Shown in pieces: positions 1-9,775 of a stretch of DNA of 64,000 nt (positions within the stretch are counted from its first letter, which is position 1; the number at the start of each line of letters is the position of its first letter). This stretch comes from Trichopria drosophilae (Eukaryota > Arthropoda > Insecta > Hymenoptera > Diapriidae), in NCBI GenBank assembly GCA_030407085.1, contig CM059587.1, positions 100,621,001 through 100,685,000 on the forward strand, read 5' to 3'. Both the position numbers and the translations under genes were made by a program. The notes beneath the pieces are model-generated. The model saw only the letters and a program-made list of their open reading frames with translations, did not search any database and was not told where the DNA came from.

Positions 1-536
1 TATTTGAATAAATTAAAATAATTCGGTTTCTTAATAGCGCTAATATTTTAAAGTTTTGAACTTAGAGGTTTGGACATATAAAAAATGCTACTTTTAGTCT
101 TTAAATGTCATTTTACACCAGTTTTTTGTAACAAAAGTATTATTTTTTCAAATTAACATGGGCCAGGGATATTTATTTAACATTTTTATCGAAATTTAAT
201 AATTTATTGTCAAAGTTTTTGTAAGATATAACGTAAAGACATGAAAATGCCCTGTTTCCGGAGAATCACCCATATATAACCAGAAATTTAGAAATGAAAT
301 ACGAATATATTGTTGGAAATAAACTTTGCAATTGAACCGTACCGAAGTAAAATGTTACATTCAAAACTGAACTATTCAAATTGTCAACTACTCAAAGGAA
401 TCGGAAATCAATCAAACAGGAACATATCTTTTAATACCAAAGTTAGTATAAAAAATGATATATTACAAAGTCTAATTTACAAAATGACTATAGAAACCAC
501 TTACAATAGGATTATTTTGAGGTAATTTATTATCAT
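1..536. other. AT-rich intergenic or intronic DNA, nothing recognised
   Basis: Very AT-rich sequence with no domain-like ORF, no RNA gene and no clear repeat boundary. The only open frame of note (about 71 codons from 310) begins at a non-ATG codon and has the Lys/Asn/Ile/Tyr-rich composition expected of random AT-rich DNA. Confidence 0.6.
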
Positions 537-751
537 ACACGGAGACAAATTTTGTTTGAAATTTTACCATTCCAGATGCTAATTTTGGGATAGACTTAGA
601 GAACAAGAAAAATTGCCATTCTTTATAATAAAAATTACTATAAGTTTTTAAAATTTTTACTATACAGACTGTCTAAATTGCAAAAAATCTACTAATTTTT
701 ACCAGAAATAATGGTAATTTTCTCCGTTCTACAAGACATTTTTCTCAGTGT
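537..751. mobile_element. MITE, family C (CACKGAGAAAAAT ends), copy 1
   Basis: The left end CACGGAGACAAATTTT and the reverse complement of the right end (CACTGAGAAAAATGTC) form imperfect terminal inverted repeats. Both arms carry the motif TTACCATT just inside the end and a CGGAGAAAAT-type block. Two more copies with the same layout lie at 35598-35840 and 55583-55840, and all three share the internal TTTTTACCAGAAATA/TGATAAAAAT segments. There is no coding capacity, so this is a non-autonomous DNA element. The superfamily is not certain. Confidence 0.6.
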
Positions 752-1184
752 ATTTTGTCACAATACTATTAGAATGGATACTTACAACAAAAACTAAAAA
801 TATTCAAAACAATGTAATAAATAAATTTGTATTGCAGTACTTTGTAGAAATACGGTAAAGGTCTTGATTTGCTAAGATACACTATAGTAAAAATTACTAA
901 ACCTTGCTTCAAATATTAATAAGAATTGTAATAAATTTTGTTTGATTTTCAAAATACTGAACGCAGTCCATAAGAAGGACTACGAATGAATGAGATGGTA
1001 CTAATTTAAATGCTCAGTAGAAGCGCTGCAATCAAGTATTCTCGCAAGTGGAAAGTTTGTCTTCAGTTGATTATATAAATAATGAGTCAATAAAATAGTA
1101 ATTTAGTAAAGAAACGTCCCAAGTTTATGAATTTTTTCATACAGTTTAATACATTTAAAATTATTTTTCGTTTACGTAGTAGTG
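752..1184. other. AT-rich spacer
   Basis: No ORF, RNA gene or repeat edge is visible here. A short stretch near 1020-1060 is less AT-rich, but it has no open frame or recognisable motif. Confidence 0.5.
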
Positions 1185-1386
1185 CTCTCGAAATTTAAAT
1201 TAGTTAAAAACTACTAAATCGTGAAGAGAAAAGTGGGCTACTCATTCGATTAGTAATAAAATTGATTAAGAAAATGTGAAAAACTACCGTTTAATCAGTC
1301 CAGGACTATTGTTTACAATTATATTAGTAAAACACTATGATCAGTATAATTATATTACTACTCAACTAACTACTCAGTTTAAGAGG
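1185..1386. mobile_element. MITE, family A (ACTAAT type), diverged copy
   Basis: Starts CTCTCGAAATTTAAATTAG, followed by TTAAAAACTACTAAAT and a GAAAAGTGGGCTACTCATT block, which is the family A terminal layout seen more completely at 3293-3560. The right end reads back as an imperfect inverted copy (ACTGAGTAGTTAGTTGAGTAG). No protein is encoded. The right border is approximate. Confidence 0.5.
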
Positions 1387-1636
1387 ATTCTAAACTGATC
1401 CCCTGATACGGTGGGAACTTATGCTTAAAATAAAAAATTAAAAATGTATGAATCAATTAGTCGAAATTCAGTATTTGTAAAAGTTATTCTAATTACTATA
1501 TATGGCCAGTTAATGAATATCAAAGAAATTAATTAGGAATTGAACAAGAACTGTTGGAAATGTGTAATTTTTATTTATTTCGAACAATTCTTGAACTATT
1601 CTTAATTAACTCATTTGACATTCTGTAAGAGTCCGT

Positions 1637-2221
1637 ACACAGAAAGTAGAGTTACCTTTACATAATCCGAATTTTGAAAAATTTATTCAGACATTTTTAA
1701 TTTACATTTTTTAGCGCAAATTCCTACCTTATCGGCGTACTACTTTAGAACCCCCTTAAAACAATGTCATTAATTTCCATCACAAAGTGTCACAAACTGA
1801 CATTACTCTCGAAATTTCTCAGATTGAAAAGTCACTCATTATGGAGTGAATCTTAAGCCACTCTAATGAAAGAGGGAATTCTCAGTCTTCGGAAATGAAA
1901 ATTTACTCTATAACGTGAAAACTTATTTTCGAAGTTTCGTAAGTAGAGAATGAACATTCACTTTTAAAGAGTCAGAATTGAACCTTTTGCTAGGATGGTT
2001 CAATTTTCACTCAATAAAGAAAGAGTTTTCCCCTAAGAAATGTAGAGTGTATGTCTTAAACATTAAACATTTTGCTTACATTGCTACGAAAATAATTGGT
2101 TCTGAATATATGTTATTGATCATTCAGGAAAACTTTTTTTCAACATTATTTGGTAATTTTCCAAAGTTTTCTAAGAAGACTTGATTTTTCGCCAATTTAT
2201 GGGTATTTTATTTTCTGTGTG
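1637..2221. mobile_element. MITE with ACACAGAAA ends, carrying a nested family B element
   Basis: The left end ACACAGAAAGTAGAGTTACC pairs with the reverse complement of the right end CACACAGAAAATAAAATACC. The interior is occupied by a second TIR element (1804-2051), so the outer element is older. No transposase sequence is present. Confidence 0.5.
1804..2051. mobile_element. MITE, family B (AGAGTGAATATTCACTCTT type), nested copy
   Basis: Begins TACTCTCGAAATTTCTCAG and ends with a sequence whose reverse complement is TACACTCTACATTTCTTAGG. The interior has repeated short palindromic pieces such as CACTCATTATGGAGTG and AGAGAATGAACATTCACTTT. The best-preserved relative is at 42814-43057. TA at both ends suggests a Tc1/mariner-like TA target, which is an inference. 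Confidence 0.5.
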
Positions 2222-2261
2222 AAAGATATACCAAGTACCTACCCTGAACGGAACGAAGCCC

Positions 2262-2480
2262 ACTAGTGGGATTTATCATCTGAATACATACATAATCTGA
2301 CACCACTAGTTTTATTAGTTTATTTTACTATTTAAATAGTATAATTTACCGACGTCACCAATTAGATAGTAAAATTAACTAAAAAGGATGGATATATGTT
2401 AGCCTACTATACAGTTACCTACTATATATTATACCATATAGTAGTCTCAACTATTTGTGTTTTCCTGTGTGTATAGAAGG
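2262..2480. mobile_element. MITE-like palindromic repeat, family E copy 1
   Basis: AT-rich palindromic segment with TTTAGTTAATTTTACTA-type motifs on both strands (AGTAAAATTAACTAAAAA) and a right end whose reverse complement starts CACAGGAAAACACAAATAGT. The same blocks recur at 5215-5410 and at 41397-41586. Borders are approximate and there is no coding capacity. Confidence 0.4.
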
Positions 2481-3292
2481 ACATTAATTTGAAAAAAGTT
2501 TTGTGACGACCATAGGTCTTATCCAGTAGTTACAGAGGATTAAAAATAACAGATTTGCTATTATTTATCTCCCAGGTTTTGAAGGTGTTTATTTAGATTG
2601 GAGCAGATCTCAACAAAAACTATTCGGTGCATTCAGTTCAAAAATTGTCAGGATTAGAAATGTTTCTTTTAGCAATAGTTTCACTATTGTTATATTTCAA
2701 AATATTGTTTTAAAAAATGTGTTGTTAATCCTCTGTATCTTTGATAGTCTTGGATGAAATGAATCTTCGGATAGTCTTAAGTCAAATCACATCCAAAAAT
2801 TGGCTAAATTTAACCAATCCCATGCTTTTATGAACAAAAAATAATCTGTTGGTGTTTTCATATCCGGACATTTGTAAATATTTTTCGTTTTACATAGTTT
2901 TTGTGTATACGTTTCAAAACCAAAATAGAGAAATAATGCACTGAGAGATTCTTTATTTTAAAAAGTTCTACACGTATGAAAAATTTAGAGATATTCCATT
3001 AGTCTTATAAGAATAGAAAAATTTGTTAATTTATAGCATATTTTTTAGAAATTTTCGTATAAAAATACAGTTCTAGTGTAATATCTATATCTAGTTTTAT
3101 TCCTTCCGGTATTGTTTTACATAAAAAGTGTTTCAGTATGCTTTATTTTTATAAAAAAAAATCTAAAAAGCGTATTTATGGAATAGTTGTCATATTCGTT
3201 TAATTCTTGAAATAATAAACTTTTTTACAATTTTTGACCATTTTATATAACAATCAGATATTATTTCAGGTGCAATGTTCATTTCTTATTTA
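2481..3292. other. AT-rich spacer
   Basis: No ORF of interest, tRNA-like arm or repeat border was found. It is a uniform AT-rich background between two repeat clusters. Confidence 0.5.
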
Positions 3293-3560
3293 CTCTCTAA
3301 ATCAGAATTAGTTAAAAACTACCAATAAGAAAATGAAAAGTGAATCGCCAAATGAATTATTATCATTTTTGCTAATAAAAAGTTAAAACCTACTAATTTA
3401 TTACTAATTCTACAAATAACTAAACTAAAAACGTCAATATCTACTTGTAGATTAGTAGCATTTTACTAATGAATTTGTATTTTCGTACTATTTGTCAGTA
3501 GAAAACTTACTAATTAATGGTAAGCTACTTTTCGCTGTCATTTTTTATTAATTCAAGTTT
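3293..3560. mobile_element. MITE, family A, most complete copy
   Basis: The left end CTCTCTAAATCAGAATTAG is followed by TTAAAAACTACCAATAAG and GAAAATGAAAAGTG. The right end reads in reverse complement as AAACTTGAATTAATAAAAAA and then GCGAAAAGTAGC, giving imperfect TIRs. The interior contains AAAACCTACTAATTTATTAC and TCAATATCTACTTGTAG, which recur in the two arms of the 43.8-45.6 kb foldback. The flanking TA is consistent with a TA-targeting element. About 268 bp, non-coding. Confidence 0.65.
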
Positions 3561-3906
3561 ACCAGTGCGTAAAGTGAGACTTTTCTATATTTGTGTTCAT
3601 TTTCGACTGTATATAATAATTATATATAATATTTATTTGCATTCACATATTGTGCTTACAAGACTTCCTAATTACAAACATGACATTTTCTAAATTGTAC
3701 ACACAACAGACGAAAATTATAACAAAATTTTGCTCTTTACTATAAAACAAATGTTTGAAACGTTTTCGAATGTATTTTACGTCGTTACATGTTTTTATTT
3801 GAGTAATTCGATTCTAAAAAATGGTAACTCTCTGAATTTGAATTAATTAAAAACGACTAAATCGAAAACTAAGAGTATGTTAGTCTTTCGATTAGTACTA
3901 AATTTG

Positions 3907-4378
3907 ATTCTACCACTAAATATCACAAGACAAAATATTATTGGACAAAATATCATGCCAAAATATCATGCCAAAATATCATATACCAAAATATTATAAT
4001 CCAAAATATTATTGGAACAAAATATCACAGAACAAAATATTATTTAGAAAAATTATTATAACCTAACCTAACCTAACCTAACCTAACCTAACCTAAACAG
4101 TAATCAAATTCAAGGAATATATTAAATGCACACAGTGTCATTAAATAAATTCGTATTTGCAACTCGCGAGTAATATCACCAAATTTTCGATGAAAGCTAT
4201 ACAATATTAAATTAATAATGTATAATAATATATATTAAAATTATATTATTTTAAAATAATATATAACACATATATAATAATATATAATATTTTTGAATGT
4301 AATATTTTTGATTATAATAGTTTGGAAATAATATTTTGTCCAATAATATTTTGTCCCGCGATATTTAGAGGTGCATCC
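3907..4378. mobile_element. TIR element carrying a telomere-type (CCTAA)7 tract, 9-bp TSD
   Basis: The terminal region at the right reads in reverse complement as GGATGCACCTCTAAATATCG. The left reads GATTCTACCACTAAATATCA, and both then continue as GACAAAATATTATTGGACAA. The direct repeat CTAAATTTG at 3898-3906 and 4379-4387 is a good target-site duplication. Inside the left end, units like CCAAAATATCATG are tandemly repeated. The middle holds (ACCTA)7. No protein is encoded. An 8-9-bp duplication fits hAT-, Merlin- or Mutator-like transposition; which one is unknown. Confidence 0.7.
4061..4095. repeat. (CCTAA)7, insect-type telomeric tract in interstitial position
   Basis: Seven perfect tandem ACCTA units, the complement of the TTAGG telomere repeat of many insects. 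The tract sits inside a TIR-bounded mobile element rather than at a chromosome end. Confidence 0.9.
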
Positions 4379-4739
4379 CTAAATTTGTCTAATAAAATGT
4401 CAAAAACAACTACATAATTAGTGAAATACTAATTTTACTATTAGATTAACTTCCATTAGTATAATATGTTTTACTAATATATATTAATGGGTGCTTATTA
4501 TTTGTTAGTAAAAAATTAACTAATTAATGACAACCCATTTTCCATTTTATGTTACTAATTCAGGTTTAGGGGGTATATATACAAATATATTAAAAATACT
4601 TATAAACGATTACGAACATTATTTGTATGGAATGCTTTTTCTCTTTTTACATTAACGGTTTCAAAATTTCTCGTATGGAAATTAAAAACAATGAAGGCAT
4701 AGAACATAAACAAACGTGTTAGTCTGCGAAGAACACAGT

Positions 4740-5165
4740 ACTTCTGCCCCTTTTTGAGTCATAGCTTTTTATCACGAGTGTATCGGTGCGTTACTTTTTT
4801 AGCCGTCGTCGATCGGCGCATGCGTTCACAGTCGAAATTAAGGAAGGCGTGCTGCGTAGCATGCTTGGGTGTATATTTGTATAAGTACGAACCAAAATTC
4901 ACAAACACACTAAAAAAAACGGAGCCGTGTGTGTATGTGTGTGTTTGCCGTCCTTTTTTATCTGCACCCCACCGGGAGCTCCATGCCGTATACACAAACC
5001 CCACGGGGAGACGTTGGCCACATCGCACCAGACATCGACGTATCGGAGCCGATTGGCACCCGGCGTAGATGCACGCGACCATGTGCTACGTACATGATGC
5101 AAGAACCGTTTTACAAGACTTTTTGTTTTTTTAAGGGCCATACCCGGTTCTTGATTGGGCATGTC
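4740..5165. other. GC-richer island, possible regulatory DNA or non-coding exon
   Basis: Base composition rises sharply for about 425 bp. Open frames of about 87-107 codons exist on both strands, but they overlap each other, are basic or low-complexity in places (GTGT run at 4927-4950), and match no family I know. The sequence CGGCGCATGCG at 4814-4824 resembles an NRF-1/Ewg site. I see no splice-bounded exon. Function is unknown. Confidence 0.35.
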
Positions 5166-5214
5166 AAAAAATACATGACAATCGTAAGATGTTTTTGTTG
5201 CAAAAAAAAATGAA

Positions 5215-5410
5215 ATTGTTAAAACTACTAACTACATAGTAAAATAAAGCACAGCGATGGTTTTTAGTTAATTTTACTATATAATTAAGTATCCTGGACA
5301 AATTAGGTAGTGATGTCTACTACTCAAAGAGTAACGCCATCTACAAAACGTAGTTGTTTCATACTATTATTAGTGAATTTGACTATATATCAAAAAGTAA
5401 GCCTGTTCTC
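5215..5410. mobile_element. MITE-like repeat, family E copy 2
   Basis: Contains TTTTTAGTTAATTTTACTAT and AAATTAGGTAGTGATGTCTA, which are shared in order with 2262-2480 (reverse orientation) and 41397-41586. Borders are approximate. Confidence 0.4.
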
Positions 5411-5469
5411 TAAATTAATCGGAGTTAAATGTTTATTTTAGTGTACTCATCTTATTGACATCATGTCTA

Positions 5470-6110
5470 GATGTTTTTGCCTTGATTTGTATGAAAATTA
5501 CAGATTTCTTCATAATTTTGTTACAATGTTTTTATTTGTATGATAAAACATTTTACAGATGTTGTCCATCGTGTTTATTTATTTCAATTGTAAACTCTTT
5601 TTGTGCGTAAAAACAAATTTAATTAAAACGAAGTTCGAAACTAAAACATTGTTTCAAATCAACGTTGAGGAAAATTTAAAACGTTACGAGTACACGGAAA
5701 AGTCATTATATTGGTTTTTTAGTTGTGGTATACTCTGAAGAAGTTAACGATATTTTTAGGAAATGATTACGAAAAATAATCTTTCCAGTTATGCCGATTT
5801 TCCTAAAAAATATTTTATAAAAATACTATGAGTCGAAAACAAAACGAGCCACTCTTGTATTAAGAGTGAATATTTCACTCTATGAAGAGTGACAGAAAAA
5901 AAAACTTTTTTAAATCTGTGTTAAACAAATTTGTTATGTGATTTTTAAAATTCATGGCAAGTTCAGAATGATGAACATAAACTCTAAATGTTTTTTCCCT
6001 GATTTAGATGAAAATTACAAGAGACACGATTTCTTCATAATTTTGCTACAATTCGGAATCTTTTTATTTGTGCGATTAAACATTTAAAAGATGATGACCA
6101 TCCTGTTCAT
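5470..6110. repeat. Direct duplication, about 0.5 kb apart, at the left arm of the foldback
   Basis: The segment at about 5488-5600 (TGAAAATTACAGATTTCTTC, then a block ending GATGTTGTCCATCGTGTT) is repeated at about 5998-6115 (ATTACAAGAGACACGATTTC, then GATGATGACCATCCTGTT). The reverse complement of the second copy also occurs in the right arm near 7555-7680. Confidence 0.55.
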
Positions 6111-8140
6111 GCTCCCATTTCGAGGCTTTAAAATTTGTTAACAAATTCGTTATCTGCAACGGTAATATTGAAAATCTCAAAAATCAACGAAAATTTGATA
6201 TTTTGCGCCTGTCTTTTTGAACTTCGAAAATCTGATCGTATATTCGGTATCAGACTCTCAAAAAATTCCCGGTAATAAGTTTTATTGAAGTAGTATTACT
6301 TTTGTGTCCTATTTAGTGTAACTTTGAAACACGCACAAATATTACGTATCGACCGCCATTTTGTTAATATGATAATAACATAAAAAATATAGTACGACAG
6401 ATCTTATTGGCAGACACAGCAGGTCAACTTTTATGAGGAACGAAAAAAATGGCATCAGAAAATCTTTTTTTAAATATTTTTACAAAATAAAAACGTTGAA
6501 AATGTTCTTGTCGCCATTCCAAAATTCATATACTCATAATTTGTTTCGTATGCGAATGAAATGCATTAATTTGTCGGCTCAACTTTGATTAGTTAAAGCT
6601 AATGACCGAAAATAGTTAAAATTATTAATATAGTTCATAGAATTGATTCTTAAAGTAGTGTGGACTGAATTTTTAAATAATGTTAAAATTTCACCAATAA
6701 TCATTAAATTTCATCAAATTAGTAAAATTATCTATATAAATAGATTTTTAACTAAAAACATTTACTTAACAAAAAAATTCTTTGATGTTTTTTTGTACTG
6801 TCTTCCGGGTACTCTGTCAAGAACTTTTTTTAATATAACTTGAAAAAGACAATAACTGAAAATAGTGTATGGACTACGATTTGGACACTTCTGATCTATC
6901 TTCGGCTATAAAAAACTTAAAGAATAATTTAATAACAACAACTTTTTACGAAAAATTATTTCAAAATTTAAAAAAATACCGACAAATGCACGGGTAATTG
7001 TATTTCGACTCTGGGAAGGTGTACTTCTGATACGAAACAAATAAGAAAACAAATTTTTAGTCAATTAATTTTTGTGTCTGAATGCCGCTCTTTGGAATTT
7101 CCAACATTTCTTTGTAAAAATATAAAAAAAAAAAAGATTTTCTGACACCATTTTTTTCGTTTCTCATAGAATTCTTATTTCAAAGCTTTTTTTTTCAACT
7201 TAAAACTTCTCATAAACGTTCACCTGCCAATAGAACCTGTCAAATAAAATTGTTTATTATTGGCTTATTAACAAAATGGTGGCCGATACGACGAAATAAT
7301 TGTGCGTTATTTAAAGTTACACAAAATAGGACACAAAAGTAATTGTATTTCAACATAACTCAGTTACCTGGGTTCTTTGGAATCTTTGATTTCGAATTTA
7401 TGATCAGATTTTTTAAATTCAAAATGGCGGATAAAATATAAAATTTTCGTTGATTTTTTAGATTTTTAATATTACTATGTTTTTTAGGTTGCTGATAACG
7501 AATTTGTTAGCAAATTTTCAAGACTCGAAATGGGAGCCTGGGAAAAGGTCACCATCTTTAAAATTTGTAATCAAATAAATAAAAACATTCCGAATTGTAG
7601 CAAAATTAGGAAGAAATCGTGTCTCTTTTAATTTTTATCTAAATCAGAGAAAAAACATAGAGATGATGTCCGTCATTCTGAACTCGCCATGAATTTTGAA
7701 AATTAGATCACAAATTTGTTTAACGCAGATTTAAAAGAGGTCTTCATAGAGTTAAATATTCACTTTTGATTAAAGAGTCGCTCAATTTCACTTCAAGAAA
7801 CTTGGAGAGTAGAAAGAAACTTCAGTAGTAAAAAGTTGTTCACATGTAATTGGTGATATTTTCGACTAATAGTATTTTTATACAAAATTTCTTTAGAAAA
7901 CGTGGCATAACTGGCAAGAGTATTTTTCGTAATCATGTTCTAAAAATGTCGATAACTTCTTCAGAGTATATAATGACATAAAAAAATCAATATAGTGACT
8001 TCCGCAAGGAAAATTTTGTTTCCTGTACTGAACGTTTCAAATTTTCCGAAACGTTGATTTGAAACAATTTTTTACTTTCAAACTTCGTTTTAATTAAATT
8101 TGTTTTTACTCACCAAAATGAGTGTACAATTGAAGTATAG
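5575..8140. mobile_element. Long foldback element, about 2.6 kb with arms over 1 kb
   Basis: The left arm (about 5575-6585) and right arm (about 6976-8140) are inverted copies. Paired anchors include ACAAATTTAATTAAAACGAA (5613) with its reverse complement ending near 8103; CAAATTTGTTATGTGATTTT (5925) with the complement ending near 7718; CGTTGATTTTTTAGA-type blocks near 6185 and 7450; and CGACCGCCATTTTGTTAA (6350) with TTAACAAAATGGTGGCCG near 7268. About 390 bp of unpaired loop lies in the middle. No transposase ORF is present. A family B-like piece occurs at mirrored positions in both arms (about 5845-5895 and 7740-7810). Divergence between the arms indicates an old event. Confidence 0.75.
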
Positions 8141-9605
8141 GCATGTATTTTATGAAAAAGGAACTATATTTTCTTTGATTAATGTTTCTATTATTGTCGT
8201 CCACCCACTATACAAGGGTGAACTAGCGAACGATGTTTTCGTATTACACGAGGGGTGGGGCGGGGGTTGCCGAAATAATAAACAGGGAAGGGTCAGATAA
8301 TGAATCGTGCTTGGATACCAACTTGAATTTCACATTGAAGCAAGACGCATTCCATTTTCCCAAAATTTAATCGATGTGTTGTTCAAGATTTCAGTCAGCA
8401 AACATTTTTTACGTATCCATTTCCTTCATTGTCAGGCATTATTAATACAAAGCTAATATTAGATAAAATAAAAATTTGATGTTAATTAAAAAAAATTGAC
8501 GTAATAAAATGTCGGTACTTAAATCTGATATCGATTTTATGTCGGATTTCTTAATAAAGTTAACCAAGTTTTGCCCTTAATTTAATTAGATGGTTATTTT
8601 CAGAAGTCCACTGTGACACTGCAGTATTGCTGATATTTTATTTAAAATTTCCAATTTTGCAAGTCATGAATATAAAACGATTCAAAATGTTGTACAATTA
8701 CAGTGTGTAAAAACTTTTTTTAAAATATAATTTATTGTATTACTCACCACATATTGTAAAACTTCCGTTTCCAAATAGATTTACTATCGAGCTTTTGTCA
8801 ATAGTTACCGTGATTAGGTTCGTAATCTCGAAAAAAATCATTTTTTGGTGACGTTATTTCCGGTGACATGGATTCGGAACTTGGATTTTAAGTACACAGT
8901 TTTAGAACGTTTCGAAAAGATTACTTTGATGTTTTACTAATTCTGATAGGGAACGTTGATCAACTATCACAATTTTTCAGATAAAAATATTTAAAAAAAA
9001 AAACAAAAATAACAATAGAAATCTTTCATTTAAGATTTCATCTTTAAATGAAAGTTTTCTAATGATTATTTTTGTATTGTCTGCAAACATATTATTCGAC
9101 ATGTTTAAAATAGAGTCGTAAAAGGTGGAGGCATGAAATGAAATAAGCTAATGGAAAAATCAGTAAAACTCATTCGTAAGTGAGTAATAGAAAGCGACGA
9201 GGTCGCGAACGCATCGTTGCTCTTTAGGTAGGTGCATATAATCTTAATGTGTGTATTATACACAATCGTTGTATGCAATATGATAATGCGATTACATTAA
9301 CGACCTGCTCGTTACGACGAAAGTTCACATTCCTATAAGACGAATGTCATCAATGAAAGTCGACGGCTTTAACCGAAAAAATGCGGTATTAATTTACGAT
9401 TATTAAAATATCGCGTATGTTTACAGTATTATCCGATATTGTGCAATATCGTCATTTAATTTTACCATAACCTGCAAGGCGTACGTGCATCTGAATACGT
9501 ACGTATTTTATAAATTCCGAAGTTTGACTTAAGTGGAGATAAAATAATTAGTTTTCATTAAAACAAAAATTTACTAACGAAATTGGGAAAAAAGGTTGGC
9601 CCTCC
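8141..9605. other. AT-rich DNA with a mixed-composition island at 9180-9510
   Basis: 8141-9180 shows nothing beyond a perfect-armed small hairpin at 9023-9054 (CTTTCATTTAA / TTTAAATGAAAG). 9180-9510 is less AT-rich and contains GACGAGGTCGCGAACGC, a TGTTTAC forkhead-type word and paired ACGTACGT-like words, without an open frame. It could be a cis-regulatory element, but the sequence does not prove it. Confidence 0.4.
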
Positions 9606-9775
9606 ACACTGAGAAAAATATATAGTAAATTTAACTAAATACTAAGTGTCGATTCATTATTTTGTAGATTTACAAACGTTTTAGTCAAATTAACGAAATT
9701 TAAGTAAAATACCACTAAAGATTCAGTTCTCGATAGATAATTAATCATTTAGTTAAATTTTTAGTAAAAAGTTTA
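9606..9775. mobile_element. MITE, family D (TTTAGTTAAATTT type), copy 1
   Basis: Starts CACTGAGAAAAATATATAG and has AGTAAATTTAACTAAATACT on the left arm. The reverse complement of the right arm reads ACTAAAAATTTAACTAAATG. The same CATTTAGTTAAATTTACTAA words form the tandem units at 22233-22590. Confidence 0.5.

Larger units (their letters stand above)
3828..4571. mobile_element. MITE, family A, split by a later insertion
   Basis: The left part (3828-3906) starts CTCTCTGAATTTGAATTAAT with the usual TTAAAAACGACTAAAT block. The right part (4379-4571) ends with the CATTTTATGTTACTAATTCA layout seen at the end of the 3293-3560 copy. The two halves are separated by a 472-bp element flanked by a duplicated CTAAATTTG, which fits a single family A copy disrupted by insertion. 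Confidence 0.6.

Noticed and set aside
4061..4095. (CCTAA)7 as a sign of a chromosome end
   Set aside because: The tract is short, perfect and enclosed in a TIR element with a target duplication, with ordinary sequence on both sides.
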